In this document: in pieces, positions 46,067 through 54,435 of the stretch
Position numbering within the stretch: the first letter of the stretch is position 1
Layout of the letters: each line of letters opens with the position of its first letter
From: Burkholderiales bacterium RIFCSPLOWO2_12_FULL_61_40
GTDB taxonomy: Bacteria > Pseudomonadota > Gammaproteobacteria > Burkholderiales > Burkholderiaceae_C
Assembly (NCBI GenBank): GCA_001770935.1
Contig: MESI01000115.1
Span: 18,609 to 82,608, forward strand
DNA length: 64,000 nucleotides
Direction of reading: 5' to 3'
Position numbers and translations under genes: made by a program
The notes under the pieces: model-generated
The model's input: the letters and a program-made list of their open reading frames with translations, nothing else
Database searches by the model: none
What the model was told of the DNA's origin: nothing

Positions 46067-47389
46067 ATGAAAGCCAAACTGATTCTTCCCCATCGCGCCT
46101 TGCGTCTATCCGCCAGCGTCGCCGCCATTGCGCTGGCGGCCGGTGTAGCGACCTGCGCCAGCGCCGCCGACAACGGCAAATACCGCATCGGGGTTGTCAC
46201 CTTCCTGTCAGGCGCGGCGGCTGGGCCCTTCGGTGTGCCGGCGGCGAATGCGGCCAAGCTCGCGGTGGACACGTTGAACAACGGCAAGATGCCTGCCCCC
46301 TACGGTAAAAAGGGCATCAATGGCCTTGAAATCGAAATGATCCTGCTCGATGAAGCGGGCGGTGCCACCAAGCAGACGGAAGAGTTCCGCAACCTGGTTC
46401 AGCGCCAGAAGGTGGATGCCGTGATCGGCTACATCTCGTCGGGCGACTGCCTGGCCATCGCACCAGCCGCCGAGGAACTGGGGGTGCCGACCCTCTTCTT
46501 TGACTGCGGCACCTCCAAGGTGTTCGAGACGGTCAAGAACCCCAAATTCCTGTTTCGCACCGGCCTGGACGCGGTGGTCGATAACATCGCCGCCGCGCGC
46601 TATGTTGCGGAAACCCGCCCCCATATCAAAACGGTCGCCAGCATCCAGCAAAACTACGCCTGGGGCCAGGAATCGTGGGCCGACTTCGCCCTCGCGCTGA
46701 AAGGGATCAAGCCCGAGATCAAGGTGGTCTCCGAGCAGTGGCCCAAACTCGGACAGGGTCAGTACGGTGCCGAAATTTCCGCTCTGTCGGTCAGCAACCC
46801 CGATCTGATGCACTCCAGCTTCTGGGGTGGCGACATGGAGGCGCTGATGCTGCAAGGTGGCGCCCGTGGGCTTTTTGACAAGAGAACGGTGCTGCTGACC
46901 GCCGGTGAAACCGGCATCGGCTCCTTCAAGGACCAGGTCGCCAACGGCACCATCATCGGCGGTCGTGGCCCATTCGGTGCCTTTGCACCGAAAAATGCCC
47001 TGAACGACTGGTTCCGCCCGGCCTTCAGCGCTGAGTTCAAGGAAGCTCCCACCTACCCGGCCTACAAGATGATCCAGGCCATCCTCGGCCTCAAGGCCGC
47101 CGCCGAAAAGAGTGCCAAGCCCGGTGCCATGCCGACGGCCGAGCAGGTGGTTCAGGGGCTGGCCGGACTCAGCTTTGAAGCCCCCAGCGGCACCGTCAAC
47201 ATGGCACGGGTCAAGGGCCACCAGGCGGTTCAAAGCGTCTCGTTTGGCGAGTACCAGTTCGAGCCTAAGAGTGGCAAGGCAACGGTTACCAAGGTCAAGA
47301 CCTATGCGGGTGAATGCCTGATGCCGCCGGACGGCACCAGCCCGGCCGACTGGATCAAGGCAGGTTTTCCCGGTGCCAAATGCAATTGA
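46067..47389 (+). CDS. periplasmic substrate-binding protein of the LivHMGF-type importer
   Basis: A 440-residue binding protein of the branched-chain amino acid/amide (LivK/AmiC-like) family, type I fold. Signal peptide residues 1-34 (ALRLSASVAAIALAAGVATCASA). Mature part starts YRIGVVTFLSGAAAGPFGVPAANAAKLA. ATG at 46067 has CAGGAGAC in front. It heads the operon, directly behind the strong sigma-54 promoter. Family members bind amino acids, urea, amides or aromatic acids, so the ligand cannot be set from sequence; the context of alcohol and semialdehyde enzymes suggests a small hydroxyacid or lactone. Confidence 0.92.
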   Translation: MKAKLILPHRALRLSASVAAIALAAGVATCASAADNGKYRIGVVTFLSGAAAGPFGVPAANAAKLAVDTLNNGKMPAPYGKKGINGLEIEMILLDEAGGATKQTEEFRNLVQRQKVDAVIGYISSGDCLAIAPAAEELGVPTLFFDCGTSKVFETVKNPKFLFRTGLDAVVDNIAAARYVAETRPHIKTVASIQQNYAWGQESWADFALALKGIKPEIKVVSEQWPKLGQGQYGAEISALSVSNPDLMHSSFWGGDMEALMLQGGARGLFDKRTVLLTAGETGIGSFKDQVANGTIIGGRGPFGAFAPKNALNDWFRPAFSAEFKEAPTYPAYKMIQAILGLKAAAEKSAKPGAMPTAEQVVQGLAGLSFEAPSGTVNMARVKGHQAVQSVSFGEYQFEPKSGKATVTKVKTYAGECLMPPDGTSPADWIKAGFPGAKCN

Positions 47390-47417
47390 TGTGGCCCCTA
47401 CCGTTCTATAGCCAAGT

Positions 47418-47448
47418 GCGGGGGCGCGCCATTGCGTCGCGCCTCCGC
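47418..47448 (+). promoter_or_regulatory. GC-rich stem-loop between binding-protein and permease genes
   Basis: GCGGGGGCGCG pairs with CGCGCCTCCGC (10 of 11 pairs plus a G-T pair) around 9 bases. Hairpins in this place often protect the binding-protein message and lower expression of the membrane parts; there is no T run, so full termination is unlikely. Confidence 0.5.
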
Positions 47449-47459
47449 AGGAAATTCCT

Positions 47460-48362
47460 ATGACCACTTTTCTTGCCATCCTGATTGACGGGGCCATTTA
47501 CGCCTCCTGGCTGTTTCTCGTTGCGGCCGGGATGACCATCATTTACGGCGTCATGCGCGTGCTGAACATGGCGCATGGCAGCTTCTATGCCATCGGTGCC
47601 TACTCGGCCGCCTCGCTGGTGAGCTGGTATTTTTCCGGCGAGCAGGGCAACCCCTACTGGAGTCTGCTGTTGTTGCCGACCTGTGCCTTGGTGGTTGGCG
47701 TCATCATCGGCCTGGCCATCGAACAGGGTCTGCTGCGCTTCCTCCATGGCCGCGACGAGATCCTGATGGTGATCGTCACCTATGCCCTGTTGCTCATCCT
47801 GGAAGACGCCGTCAAGCTGATTTGGGGTGTCAATCCCTACTTTGCCTACCAGCCCTACCGTCTGCTCGGACAGTCCGCCTTTGGCGACAGCCTGCGCTTC
47901 GCCAACTACGATCTCGCGCTGATCGCCGTCGCCATCCTGATCGGCCTGGTGGCCTGGTTCGTCCTCAACCGGACCAACAAGGGCCGCTTGCTGCGGGCCG
48001 TCATTCACGACCGCGAGATTGCCATTGCCATGGGCGTCAACGTCAACGCCATGTTTGCCGCCACCTTCGCCATCGGTGCGATGCTGGGCGCACTGGCAGG
48101 CGCGCTCACGGCCCCGGCGATTTCGGTGTCACCGGGCATCGGGGTCGAAGTCATCGTGCTGGCCTTTGCCGTGATTGTCGTCGGCGGACTGGGCAGCATC
48201 GGCGGTGCCGCCGCTGGTGCCGTGCTGGTCGGTCTGTCGCGCTCCTTCGCGGTCCACGTCGCCCCCGAGATCGAGCTGTTCGTGATCTACGGCGTGATGT
48301 TTCTGGTGTTGTCCATCCGTCCGCAAGGGCTGTTTGGCCAAACCCTTGTCAGGAGAATCTGA
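47460..48362 (+). CDS. LivH-type ABC transporter permease
   Basis: A 300-residue inner-membrane permease of the LivH family with about eight membrane segments. The start FLAILIDGAIYASWLFLVAAGMTIIYGVMRVLNMAHGSFYAIGAYSA carries the conserved 'NMAHG' element of this family, and the C-terminal half has GALAGALTAPAISVSPGIGVEVIVLAFAVIVVGGLGSIGG, in pieces matching the coupling loop. It partners with the LivM-type protein encoded next, one base after its stop. Confidence 0.94.
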   Translation: MTTFLAILIDGAIYASWLFLVAAGMTIIYGVMRVLNMAHGSFYAIGAYSAASLVSWYFSGEQGNPYWSLLLLPTCALVVGVIIGLAIEQGLLRFLHGRDEILMVIVTYALLLILEDAVKLIWGVNPYFAYQPYRLLGQSAFGDSLRFANYDLALIAVAILIGLVAWFVLNRTNKGRLLRAVIHDREIAIAMGVNVNAMFAATFAIGAMLGALAGALTAPAISVSPGIGVEVIVLAFAVIVVGGLGSIGGAAAGAVLVGLSRSFAVHVAPEIELFVIYGVMFLVLSIRPQGLFGQTLVRRI

Positions 48363-49325
48363 ATGTTCCTTCGCAAATACTCTTCCTCTGCGACCACGCC
48401 CGCCTTGCTGCTGGCAGGCGCGGCGTTCGCCGCCAGCGCCTGGGTCATGCCGGCCTGGCTGGCTTTCCTGATAACCCTGGCCTTGGCCAAGGCACTGGTG
48501 GTGCTGGGCGTGGTCGTCCAGATGCGCGCCGGGCTGGTGTCTTTCGGCCAGGCCCTGTTCTATTGCATCGGCGGCTACGGCGTAGGTCTGGCTGCGCAGT
48601 ATCTAGGCATCACGGACGCCTTCGCGCTGCTGGCCTTGGGCACGATTGCCGCCGTCCTGCTGGCGCTGGCCTGCGGCTGGTTGCTGACGCGCTACCGCGA
48701 AATTTTCTACGCCATGCTGACGCTGGCGCTGTCCATGATTCTGTATGGTGTGCTGGTCAAATCTTCGGCGCTGGGCTCCACCGACGGCTTCAACGTATCC
48801 GCACCCAGCTTCCTGGGCTGGGTGCCAGAAGGAGACGCCAGAAAGCGCACGCTGTACCTGCTGACGGTGTTGCTCGCCACCGCCGTCGCGCTGGGCTTTC
48901 ACCGCTTCATGGTCTCCAGCCTGGGCCGCGTGACCGAGGCGGTGCGCGAGAACGAGATTCGCGTTGAGTACCTGGGCCTCTCGCCGCAACGGGTGCTGTT
49001 TGTCAACTACGTGCTGGCCGCCGGTGTTTCCGCCCTGGGCGGTGGACTGACGGCCCTGGCCGCCGGTCACATCGATCCCGACATGGCGTTCTGGACCACC
49101 TCTGGCGAATTCGTCTTTATCGCCATCCTGGGTGGCACCGGCCATGTGGTGGCACCCTTCATCGGGGCCATCGTGTTCTCCGTGATCCGCACCTTCGCCA
49201 TTCAGGAGGCACCCAACACCTGGCAGATGACGCTGGGCTTCGTTCTGCTCGCCCTCATCCTGTTCCTGCCCAAGGGCCTGTGGAGCCTGGTCGCGCGCAG
49301 CACCAAGCGGGAGGTGGCACTATGA
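48363..49325 (+). CDS. LivM-type ABC transporter permease
   Basis: A 320-residue permease of the LivM family. Membrane segments run through the protein; the marks are GLVSFGQALFYCIGGYGVGLA near residue 60 and the coupling loop region AVRENEIRVEYLGLSPQRVLFVNYVLAAG. It is a typical second permease of an amino-acid/amide importer. It begins directly after livH with AGGAGAATCTG in front, and its stop overlaps the ATPase gene by 4 bases. Confidence 0.94.
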   Translation: MFLRKYSSSATTPALLLAGAAFAASAWVMPAWLAFLITLALAKALVVLGVVVQMRAGLVSFGQALFYCIGGYGVGLAAQYLGITDAFALLALGTIAAVLLALACGWLLTRYREIFYAMLTLALSMILYGVLVKSSALGSTDGFNVSAPSFLGWVPEGDARKRTLYLLTVLLATAVALGFHRFMVSSLGRVTEAVRENEIRVEYLGLSPQRVLFVNYVLAAGVSALGGGLTALAAGHIDPDMAFWTTSGEFVFIAILGGTGHVVAPFIGAIVFSVIRTFAIQEAPNTWQMTLGFVLLALILFLPKGLWSLVARSTKREVAL

Positions 49326-50101
49326 CTTCAATACTCGAAACACGGGGCCTGACCCGCACCTTCGGTGCCGTCGTCGCCGCCAAAGACCTCAATGTGCATA
49401 TCGGACCGGGCGAAATTGTCGGTGTCATTGGCTCCAACGGCGCGGGTAAAACGACCTTCATCAACATGGTCACCGGCTACTTGCCGCCCAGCAGTGGCGA
49501 CATTCTGTTCGACGGCCAGTCGGTGATCGGTCGCCAGCCGCGTGACATAACGCGCCTGGGCATGGCCCGCTCGTTCCAGGTGGCACAGCTATTCCCCAAG
49601 CTGACGGTGCTGGAAAACGCGCTGGTCTCCCTGGTGGCGGCCGAGGGTCCGCAGCCGTCGCTGTGGCGTCCATTGGATACGCCAGAACGACGGGAGCGGG
49701 CCGATGCCATCTTTGCCGAGTTCGGCGTCAGCCGCTACCGCGACGCCCTCGTCAGCACCGTGCCGCAAGGCGTACGCAAGCTGGTGGATATCGCCATGGC
49801 GCTGGTCAGTCAGCCCCGCATGCTGCTGCTCGACGAGCCAACCAGCGGTGTCAGCGTCGAGGAGAAATTCACGCTGATGGACACGGTGATGGCCGTGGTG
49901 CGCCAGCACGGTGTCACGGTGCTCTTTGTCGAGCACGACATGGAAATCGTGGCGCGCTATGTGACCCGCATCATGGCCTTCTACAGCGGCGAGATCATTG
50001 CCGACGGGCCGCCCCGCACGGTACTCGGCGACGCCCGGGTGCAGGAACTGGTGATCGGCCATCACTTCGACGTGAACGCTGCCCTGGGAGAAACCGCATG
50101 A
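49322..50101 (+). CDS. LivG-type ABC transporter ATPase
   Basis: A 259-residue ATPase of the LivG family: Walker A GSNGAGKTT, Walker B MLLLDEPTSG and H-loop VEHDME. The signature reads VPQGVRK instead of the usual LSGGQ-type motif, which is unusual and would be expected to alter ATPase coupling. ATG at 49322 overlaps the LivM-type stop. The family's C-terminal end (ITIR-like extension) is short. Confidence 0.92.
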   Translation: MTSILETRGLTRTFGAVVAAKDLNVHIGPGEIVGVIGSNGAGKTTFINMVTGYLPPSSGDILFDGQSVIGRQPRDITRLGMARSFQVAQLFPKLTVLENALVSLVAAEGPQPSLWRPLDTPERRERADAIFAEFGVSRYRDALVSTVPQGVRKLVDIAMALVSQPRMLLLDEPTSGVSVEEKFTLMDTVMAVVRQHGVTVLFVEHDMEIVARYVTRIMAFYSGEIIADGPPRTVLGDARVQELVIGHHFDVNAALGETA

Positions 50102-50751
50102 ACGCTGCGCTTGAAATTAATTCATTGAACGTTGCCATCGACCGCATCCCAATTTTGCGCAACGTGTCGCTGCAAGTGCCTGCGGGCAAAATGGTTGGAC
50201 TCATCGGCCGCAACGGCGCGGGCAAGACCACCTTGATGCGCGCCATCATGGGTCTGATGCCGGTCCAGGCCGAACGCCTGGTCTGTGCCGGGCAGGATCT
50301 ACAGCAACTCAAACCGTTTCAACTGGCCAGGCGGGGCATCAGCTACATGCCGGAGGATAGGCGCTTGATCCCGGCTTTGACGGTGGAGGAGAACATCCTG
50401 TTGCCAGCCTGGGCCAACGGCATCCATGAAGCACAAAAGCGACTGAACTGGATTTATGGCTTGATGCCCGAGGTCAGCGCCTTCCGAACGCGGCGCGCCC
50501 TGCAACTCTCCGGCGGGCAACAAAAGCTGGTGGCGCTGGCCCGCGCCCTTATGCCTGGCCACAACTTGCTACTGCTCGATGAGCCTTTTGAAGGCGTGGC
50601 ACCGGTGCTGTCACGACGCCTGACCGAGGTCATTGCCAATCTGCGCCAGGGCGGCCTATCGGTCATTCTTTCCGAGTCCGACGACACCCACAGCGCTGGC
50701 TTGGTGGACCATGTTTATCACATCGAGCGTGGCGTCGTCACGGCCCGCTGA
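50098..50751 (+). CDS. LivF-type ABC transporter ATPase
   Basis: A 217-residue ATPase of the LivF family, about 15 residues shorter than usual. Walker A GRNGAGKTTLM, signature LQLSGGQQKLVALARAL, Walker B LLLLDEPFEGVAP. The H-loop position reads SESD, without the histidine seen in most ABC ATPases, a known variation of LivF-like proteins. It overlaps LivG by 4 bases and closes the importer set of genes before the Fe-alcohol dehydrogenase 30 bases on. Confidence 0.92.
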   Translation: MNAALEINSLNVAIDRIPILRNVSLQVPAGKMVGLIGRNGAGKTTLMRAIMGLMPVQAERLVCAGQDLQQLKPFQLARRGISYMPEDRRLIPALTVEENILLPAWANGIHEAQKRLNWIYGLMPEVSAFRTRRALQLSGGQQKLVALARALMPGHNLLLLDEPFEGVAPVLSRRLTEVIANLRQGGLSVILSESDDTHSAGLVDHVYHIERGVVTAR

Positions 50752-50781
50752 ACGCAACTCCCCGTCTCAAAAGGTTTCTTC

Positions 50782-51936
50782 ATGTTTCCATTTAGTTTTG
50801 AAACTGCGCCGAAAATCATCTGCGAGCAAGGCGGTGCTGAGCGCCTCGGCGAGATCGCCCGGAGCCTGGGCATCACGCGGCTGTTTCTCGTCACCGACCC
50901 GGGCTTGATCAAGGCCAACCTGATCGATGGTGCCCTGGTCTCGCTGGCGGCAGCGGGTATTGAAGTCACGGTGTTCTCGGATGTGCTGGCCGATCCGCCG
51001 GAACAAAGCGTCCTGGCCGCCGTGGACGCCGCCCGCGCGGCGGATGTGGATGGCGTGGTGGGCTTTGGCGGCGGCAGTTCGCTCGACACCGCCAAGCTCG
51101 TCGCCCTGCTGGCACGCAGCCCCCAGGCTCTGCCCGACATCTACGGCGTCGGCCTGGCCCGTGGCCCGCGCCTGGCGCTGATCCAGGTGCCGACCACGGC
51201 GGGCACCGGCTCGGAGGTGACACCAATTGCCATCCTGACCACGCCCAGCCACGAGAAGAAGGGCGTGGTCTCGCCGCTGCTCTATCCCGACATTGCACTG
51301 CTCGACAGCCGCCTGACCCTGGGCCTGCCACCGGCCATCACGGCGATGACCGGGGTGGACGCCATGGTGCATGCGATCGAAGCCTTCACCACCCGCCTGA
51401 AGAAGAATCCGCTGTCCGATGCCCTGGCCATCAAGGCGCTGCAACTGCTCTACACCAATCTGCCAGCCGCTGTGAATGACGGCCAGGACGCCGACGTGCG
51501 CGAGGCCATGTTGCTGGGCTCGCTGTTGGCGGGCATGGCCTTCGCCAACGCCCCGGTGGGTGCGGTGCATGCGCTGGCCTACCCGCTGGGCGGCCACTGC
51601 CATTTGCCGCACGGCCTGAGCAATTCCCTGGTGCTGCTGCCGGTGCTGGCGTTCAACCTGCCGCTGGCCCAGCCCCTCTACGCCGAATTGGGCCGCGCCA
51701 TCCTGCCGCAGCTGGCGGACGCTGGCGACGCGCAAACGGCGACAGCCTTCGTCGCCGCATTGCGCGAACGCGTGGCCGCCATGCCTTACGCCCAGACCCT
51801 GCGGGAGGCTGGCGTCAGACAAGCGGATTTGCCGATGCTGGCCCAAGACGCCATGAAGGTGCAGCGTCTGCTGGTGAACAACCCGCGCGACGTGGCCTTG
51901 GAGGACGCCCTGGCGATCTACCAGGCCGCCTACTGA
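50782..51936 (+). CDS. iron-containing (group III) alcohol dehydrogenase
   Basis: A 384-residue Fe-type alcohol dehydrogenase. The NAD site is GFGGGSSLDTAKLV near residue 95; metal-binding residues include Asp193 and His197 (DAMVHAIEAF) and the late histidines in HALAYPLGGHCHLPHG. Relatives include 4-hydroxybutyrate dehydrogenase (BlcB/AttL type), 1,3-propanediol dehydrogenase and the ErcA proteins of Pseudomonas alcohol oxidation. It lies between importer and lactonase-like gene, with a semialdehyde dehydrogenase further on, so oxidation of a hydroxyacid or alcohol to a (semi)aldehyde is the best reading. Confidence 0.93.
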   Translation: MFPFSFETAPKIICEQGGAERLGEIARSLGITRLFLVTDPGLIKANLIDGALVSLAAAGIEVTVFSDVLADPPEQSVLAAVDAARAADVDGVVGFGGGSSLDTAKLVALLARSPQALPDIYGVGLARGPRLALIQVPTTAGTGSEVTPIAILTTPSHEKKGVVSPLLYPDIALLDSRLTLGLPPAITAMTGVDAMVHAIEAFTTRLKKNPLSDALAIKALQLLYTNLPAAVNDGQDADVREAMLLGSLLAGMAFANAPVGAVHALAYPLGGHCHLPHGLSNSLVLLPVLAFNLPLAQPLYAELGRAILPQLADAGDAQTATAFVAALRERVAAMPYAQTLREAGVRQADLPMLAQDAMKVQRLLVNNPRDVALEDALAIYQAAY

Positions 51937-51977
51937 GCGCCCCCGGCCCAGTCGCCGCAATGAAGTGCCGGGGGCGC
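51937..51977 (+). terminator. stem-loop directly after the Fe-alcohol dehydrogenase gene
   Basis: GCGCCCCCGGC and GCCGGGGGCGC form a perfect 11-bp stem with a 19-base loop, starting on the base after the stop codon. No T run follows, so it may stabilise the upstream message or attenuate rather than stop transcription. Confidence 0.5.
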
Positions 51978-52046
51978 GTTGGTTCGCCGCATCGAAGAAG
52001 TGAACAAAAAAGCCAACATCCATAGCAACTTAACTCAGGAGACACC

Positions 52047-52910
52047 ATGAAACCCAGAAAACTGAAGTGTTTGAAACTTTGGGCGGCAGGCGCCGCTCTG
52101 TCATCGCTGATGGCGCTACCCGTGGCGGCGCAACAGCTGTATGTGTTCACCTCGGGTGCCTTGTCAGGCTTCTCCAAGGCCGCCTTTACGGCCGGTGCGA
52201 CCGGCAACTATGGCGATGTTCCGGTGAGCTTCTACGTTTACAAAAGCCCCAAGGGCATTGTGATGTTTGACTGCGGCAACAACGACAAGACCATCGCCGA
52301 CGCCACCGCCTGGTGGGGCCCACTGGCCAAGGGCTTTGGCCTGAAAATGACCAAGGACGATGCGATCCCCGCGCAGCTCGCCAAGATTGGTTTGAAGACC
52401 AGCGACATCAAGTACCTGGTGCTCGGTCACATGCACCTGGACCATGCCGGCAACATCGGCCAGTTTCCCAACGCCACCGTGGTGGTGCAGGACGAAGAAG
52501 TCAATGCCGCGTTGACCCCGGATACGGGCTTCTCGGTGTACTACATCCAGGGCGACTTTGCCGACATGAAGAACCAGAACGTGATGCGGATCAAGGGCGA
52601 CCTGGATCTGTTCGGCGACGGCAGCTTCCGTGTGCTTAGCGCCCCTGGCCACACCAAGGGCAGCCAATTCGCGGTGGCCCGGCTACCCAAAACCGGGGCC
52701 GTGATCCTGACCAGCGACGTGGTGTACGTGAAGGAAAACCTGGACAAGAACCTGATCCCGCCGATTCCCGGCGTCTCCAATCCGATTGATGCGTACAAGT
52801 CGTACCAGCGCATTCGGCACATCCGCGATGCCGAGGGTGCCAAGATTTTCTACGGACACGATCCCGAAATCTTCAAGGCCACCAAGCAGGCACCAGAGTT
52901 TTACGACTAA
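52047..52910 (+). CDS. exported metallo-beta-lactamase-fold protein, AHL/gamma-lactone lactonase-like
   Basis: A 287-residue protein of the N-acyl-homoserine-lactone lactonase family. Residues 1-28 are a signal peptide (LWAAGAALSSLMALPVAA), so it acts in the periplasm. The di-zinc site is complete: HMHLDH at 128-133, His202 in PGHTKGS, Asp224 in TSDVVY and His271 in YGHDPE. The HxHxDH...H...D...H order and spacing are those of AiiA/AttM(BlcC). With Fe-alcohol dehydrogenase and semialdehyde dehydrogenase genes in the same run it resembles the blc lactone pathway. Alternative: a relay hydrolase of quinoprotein alcohol clusters, but no quinoprotein is nearby. Confidence 0.88.
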   Translation: MKPRKLKCLKLWAAGAALSSLMALPVAAQQLYVFTSGALSGFSKAAFTAGATGNYGDVPVSFYVYKSPKGIVMFDCGNNDKTIADATAWWGPLAKGFGLKMTKDDAIPAQLAKIGLKTSDIKYLVLGHMHLDHAGNIGQFPNATVVVQDEEVNAALTPDTGFSVYYIQGDFADMKNQNVMRIKGDLDLFGDGSFRVLSAPGHTKGSQFAVARLPKTGAVILTSDVVYVKENLDKNLIPPIPGVSNPIDAYKSYQRIRHIRDAEGAKIFYGHDPEIFKATKQAPEFYD

Positions 52911-52980
52911 GCCAACCCATGGGGTCCACGGTGCCGTCGCAGGCCCGTGGGCCTTGCATCACCGTCCACACCCTTACATC

Positions 52981-53691
52981 ATGAACAATTCCCCCTCGGC
53001 GGTCTCTGCGCGTGGCGTGGTCAAGCGCTACGGCCCGGTGCTGGCGCTGGACGATTTCAGCCTCGACATCCAGCGCGGCGAGGTCGTGTGTCTGCTCGGG
53101 CCCAATGGCTCGGGCAAGACCACCTTCATTCGCTTGCTGGCCGGCTTCATGTCGCCCAGCGCGGGAACGCTACAGGTGGCCGGTTTTGACGTGCAGCGCG
53201 AGCCCATGCAGGCACGCCAGTGCATAGGCTACGCGCCCGAATCGGCACCGATGTACCGCCACATGCGCGTGGGTGAGTTCCTGGCCTTCATGGCACGGCT
53301 GCGCCAGGTGCCTGCGCGCCAGGTCCAAGAGGCCGTGGCGCGGGTGGCCGAGCAACTGGCACTGACACACAAGCTCGATGCACCGATGCCGACCCTGTCG
53401 CGCGGCTACCGCCAGCGGGTGTGCATCGCGCAAGCGCTGGTGCATGAACCCAAGCTGCTCATTCTCGACGAGCCGAGCAACGGGCTTGATCCCCGCCAGA
53501 TCATTGAAATGCGGCAGCTGATCCGCTCACTGGCCAGGCACTACACGGTGCTGATGAGCTCGCACATCCTGTCCGAGGTTGCGCGCACAGCCGACCGCGT
53601 GGTGGCGCTGCTGGGGGGCCAGATCAGGGGGCAGCGCGACGTCAATCCGAGTGATACCGACCTGGAGGACTGGTTCCTCTCCCTGGCCTGA
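52981..53691 (+). CDS. ABC transporter ATPase (GldA/CcmA-like)
   Basis: A 236-residue ABC ATPase of the ABC-2 exporter type: Walker A GPNGSGKTTF, signature LSRGYRQRV, Walker B LLILDEPSNGLD and H-loop MSSHIL. The LSRGYRQR signature is shared with GldA-type ATPases. ATG at 52981 is used; the longer frame upstream has no ribosome binding site. It begins a four-gene module: ATPase, permease, GldG-like protein and DUF4340 protein. Confidence 0.92.
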   Translation: MNNSPSAVSARGVVKRYGPVLALDDFSLDIQRGEVVCLLGPNGSGKTTFIRLLAGFMSPSAGTLQVAGFDVQREPMQARQCIGYAPESAPMYRHMRVGEFLAFMARLRQVPARQVQEAVARVAEQLALTHKLDAPMPTLSRGYRQRVCIAQALVHEPKLLILDEPSNGLDPRQIIEMRQLIRSLARHYTVLMSSHILSEVARTADRVVALLGGQIRGQRDVNPSDTDLEDWFLSLA

Positions 53692-53716
53692 GCGCCACCC
53701 CAACACGAGTACATCC

Positions 53717-54418
53717 ATGAACGCTTTTCTCGTTTTGACCCGCAAGGAGTTCAGTGCGGCGCTGCTGTCACCGATTGCCTACACCATTGCGGCGGTGTTC
53801 CTGCTGGTGCTGGGCTACACCTTCAGCCTGACACTGTTTGCGACCAAGGTGGCCAACCTCAACTACATCTTTCACCAGATGTACGTTCTGTCGATCCTGC
53901 TGGTCCCGGTGCTGACGATGCGGGCCGTGGCCGAGGAGCGGCGCAACGACACGCTGGAGCTGCTGCTGAGCGCGCCGGTGGCCGAGGTCTGGATGGTGCT
54001 GTCCAAGTTTGCGGCCACCTGGGCGGTGATGCTGGCGATCTATGCCCTGTCAGGCGTCTACGCGCTGGTGCTGGCCTGGGTGGGTGAGCCCGACTGGGGG
54101 CCCATCCTGATCGGCTATGCCGCCATGGCGCTGCTGAGCGCCTTGCTGGTGTCGGTGGGTCTGCTGGCGTCCAGCCTGACCGAAAACCAGGTGATTGCCG
54201 CCGCCTTGTCCCTGGGCGCGTTCCTGATGCTCTGGTTCGCCGACTCGGTGGCCCCGATGTTGCCCGCTGTGCTGGAACCGGTGGCGCTGAACCTGTCGCT
54301 GCTGGCGCACTTCAAGCCGCTCGTCAGCGGCTCGGTGTTCCTGTCGGACGCCATGTACTTCATCAGCCTGACACTGTGCGCACTGTGGCTGGCCAGCCGT
54401 CAGCTGGCCGACCGTTGA
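53717..54418 (+). CDS. ABC-2 type permease (GldF-like)
   Basis: A 233-residue inner-membrane protein with about six membrane segments, the ABC-2 permease type. It begins with a membrane-proximal helix LTRKEFSAALLSPIAYTIAAVFLLVLGYTF, typical of GldF and related ABC-2 permeases, and has MRAVAEERRNDTLELLLSAPV, the conserved cytosolic coupling motif. It lies 25 bases after its ATPase gene and 17 before the GldG-like gene. Confidence 0.92.
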   Translation: MNAFLVLTRKEFSAALLSPIAYTIAAVFLLVLGYTFSLTLFATKVANLNYIFHQMYVLSILLVPVLTMRAVAEERRNDTLELLLSAPVAEVWMVLSKFAATWAVMLAIYALSGVYALVLAWVGEPDWGPILIGYAAMALLSALLVSVGLLASSLTENQVIAAALSLGAFLMLWFADSVAPMLPAVLEPVALNLSLLAHFKPLVSGSVFLSDAMYFISLTLCALWLASRQLADR

Positions 54419-54435
54419 TTGAATAGGGGATCAAC

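Noticed and set aside
52047..52910. Dedicated quorum-quenching role for the lactonase-like protein.
   Set aside because: No AHL synthase or LuxR-type receptor is present in the window and the operon context is catabolic; kept only as a possible side activity.
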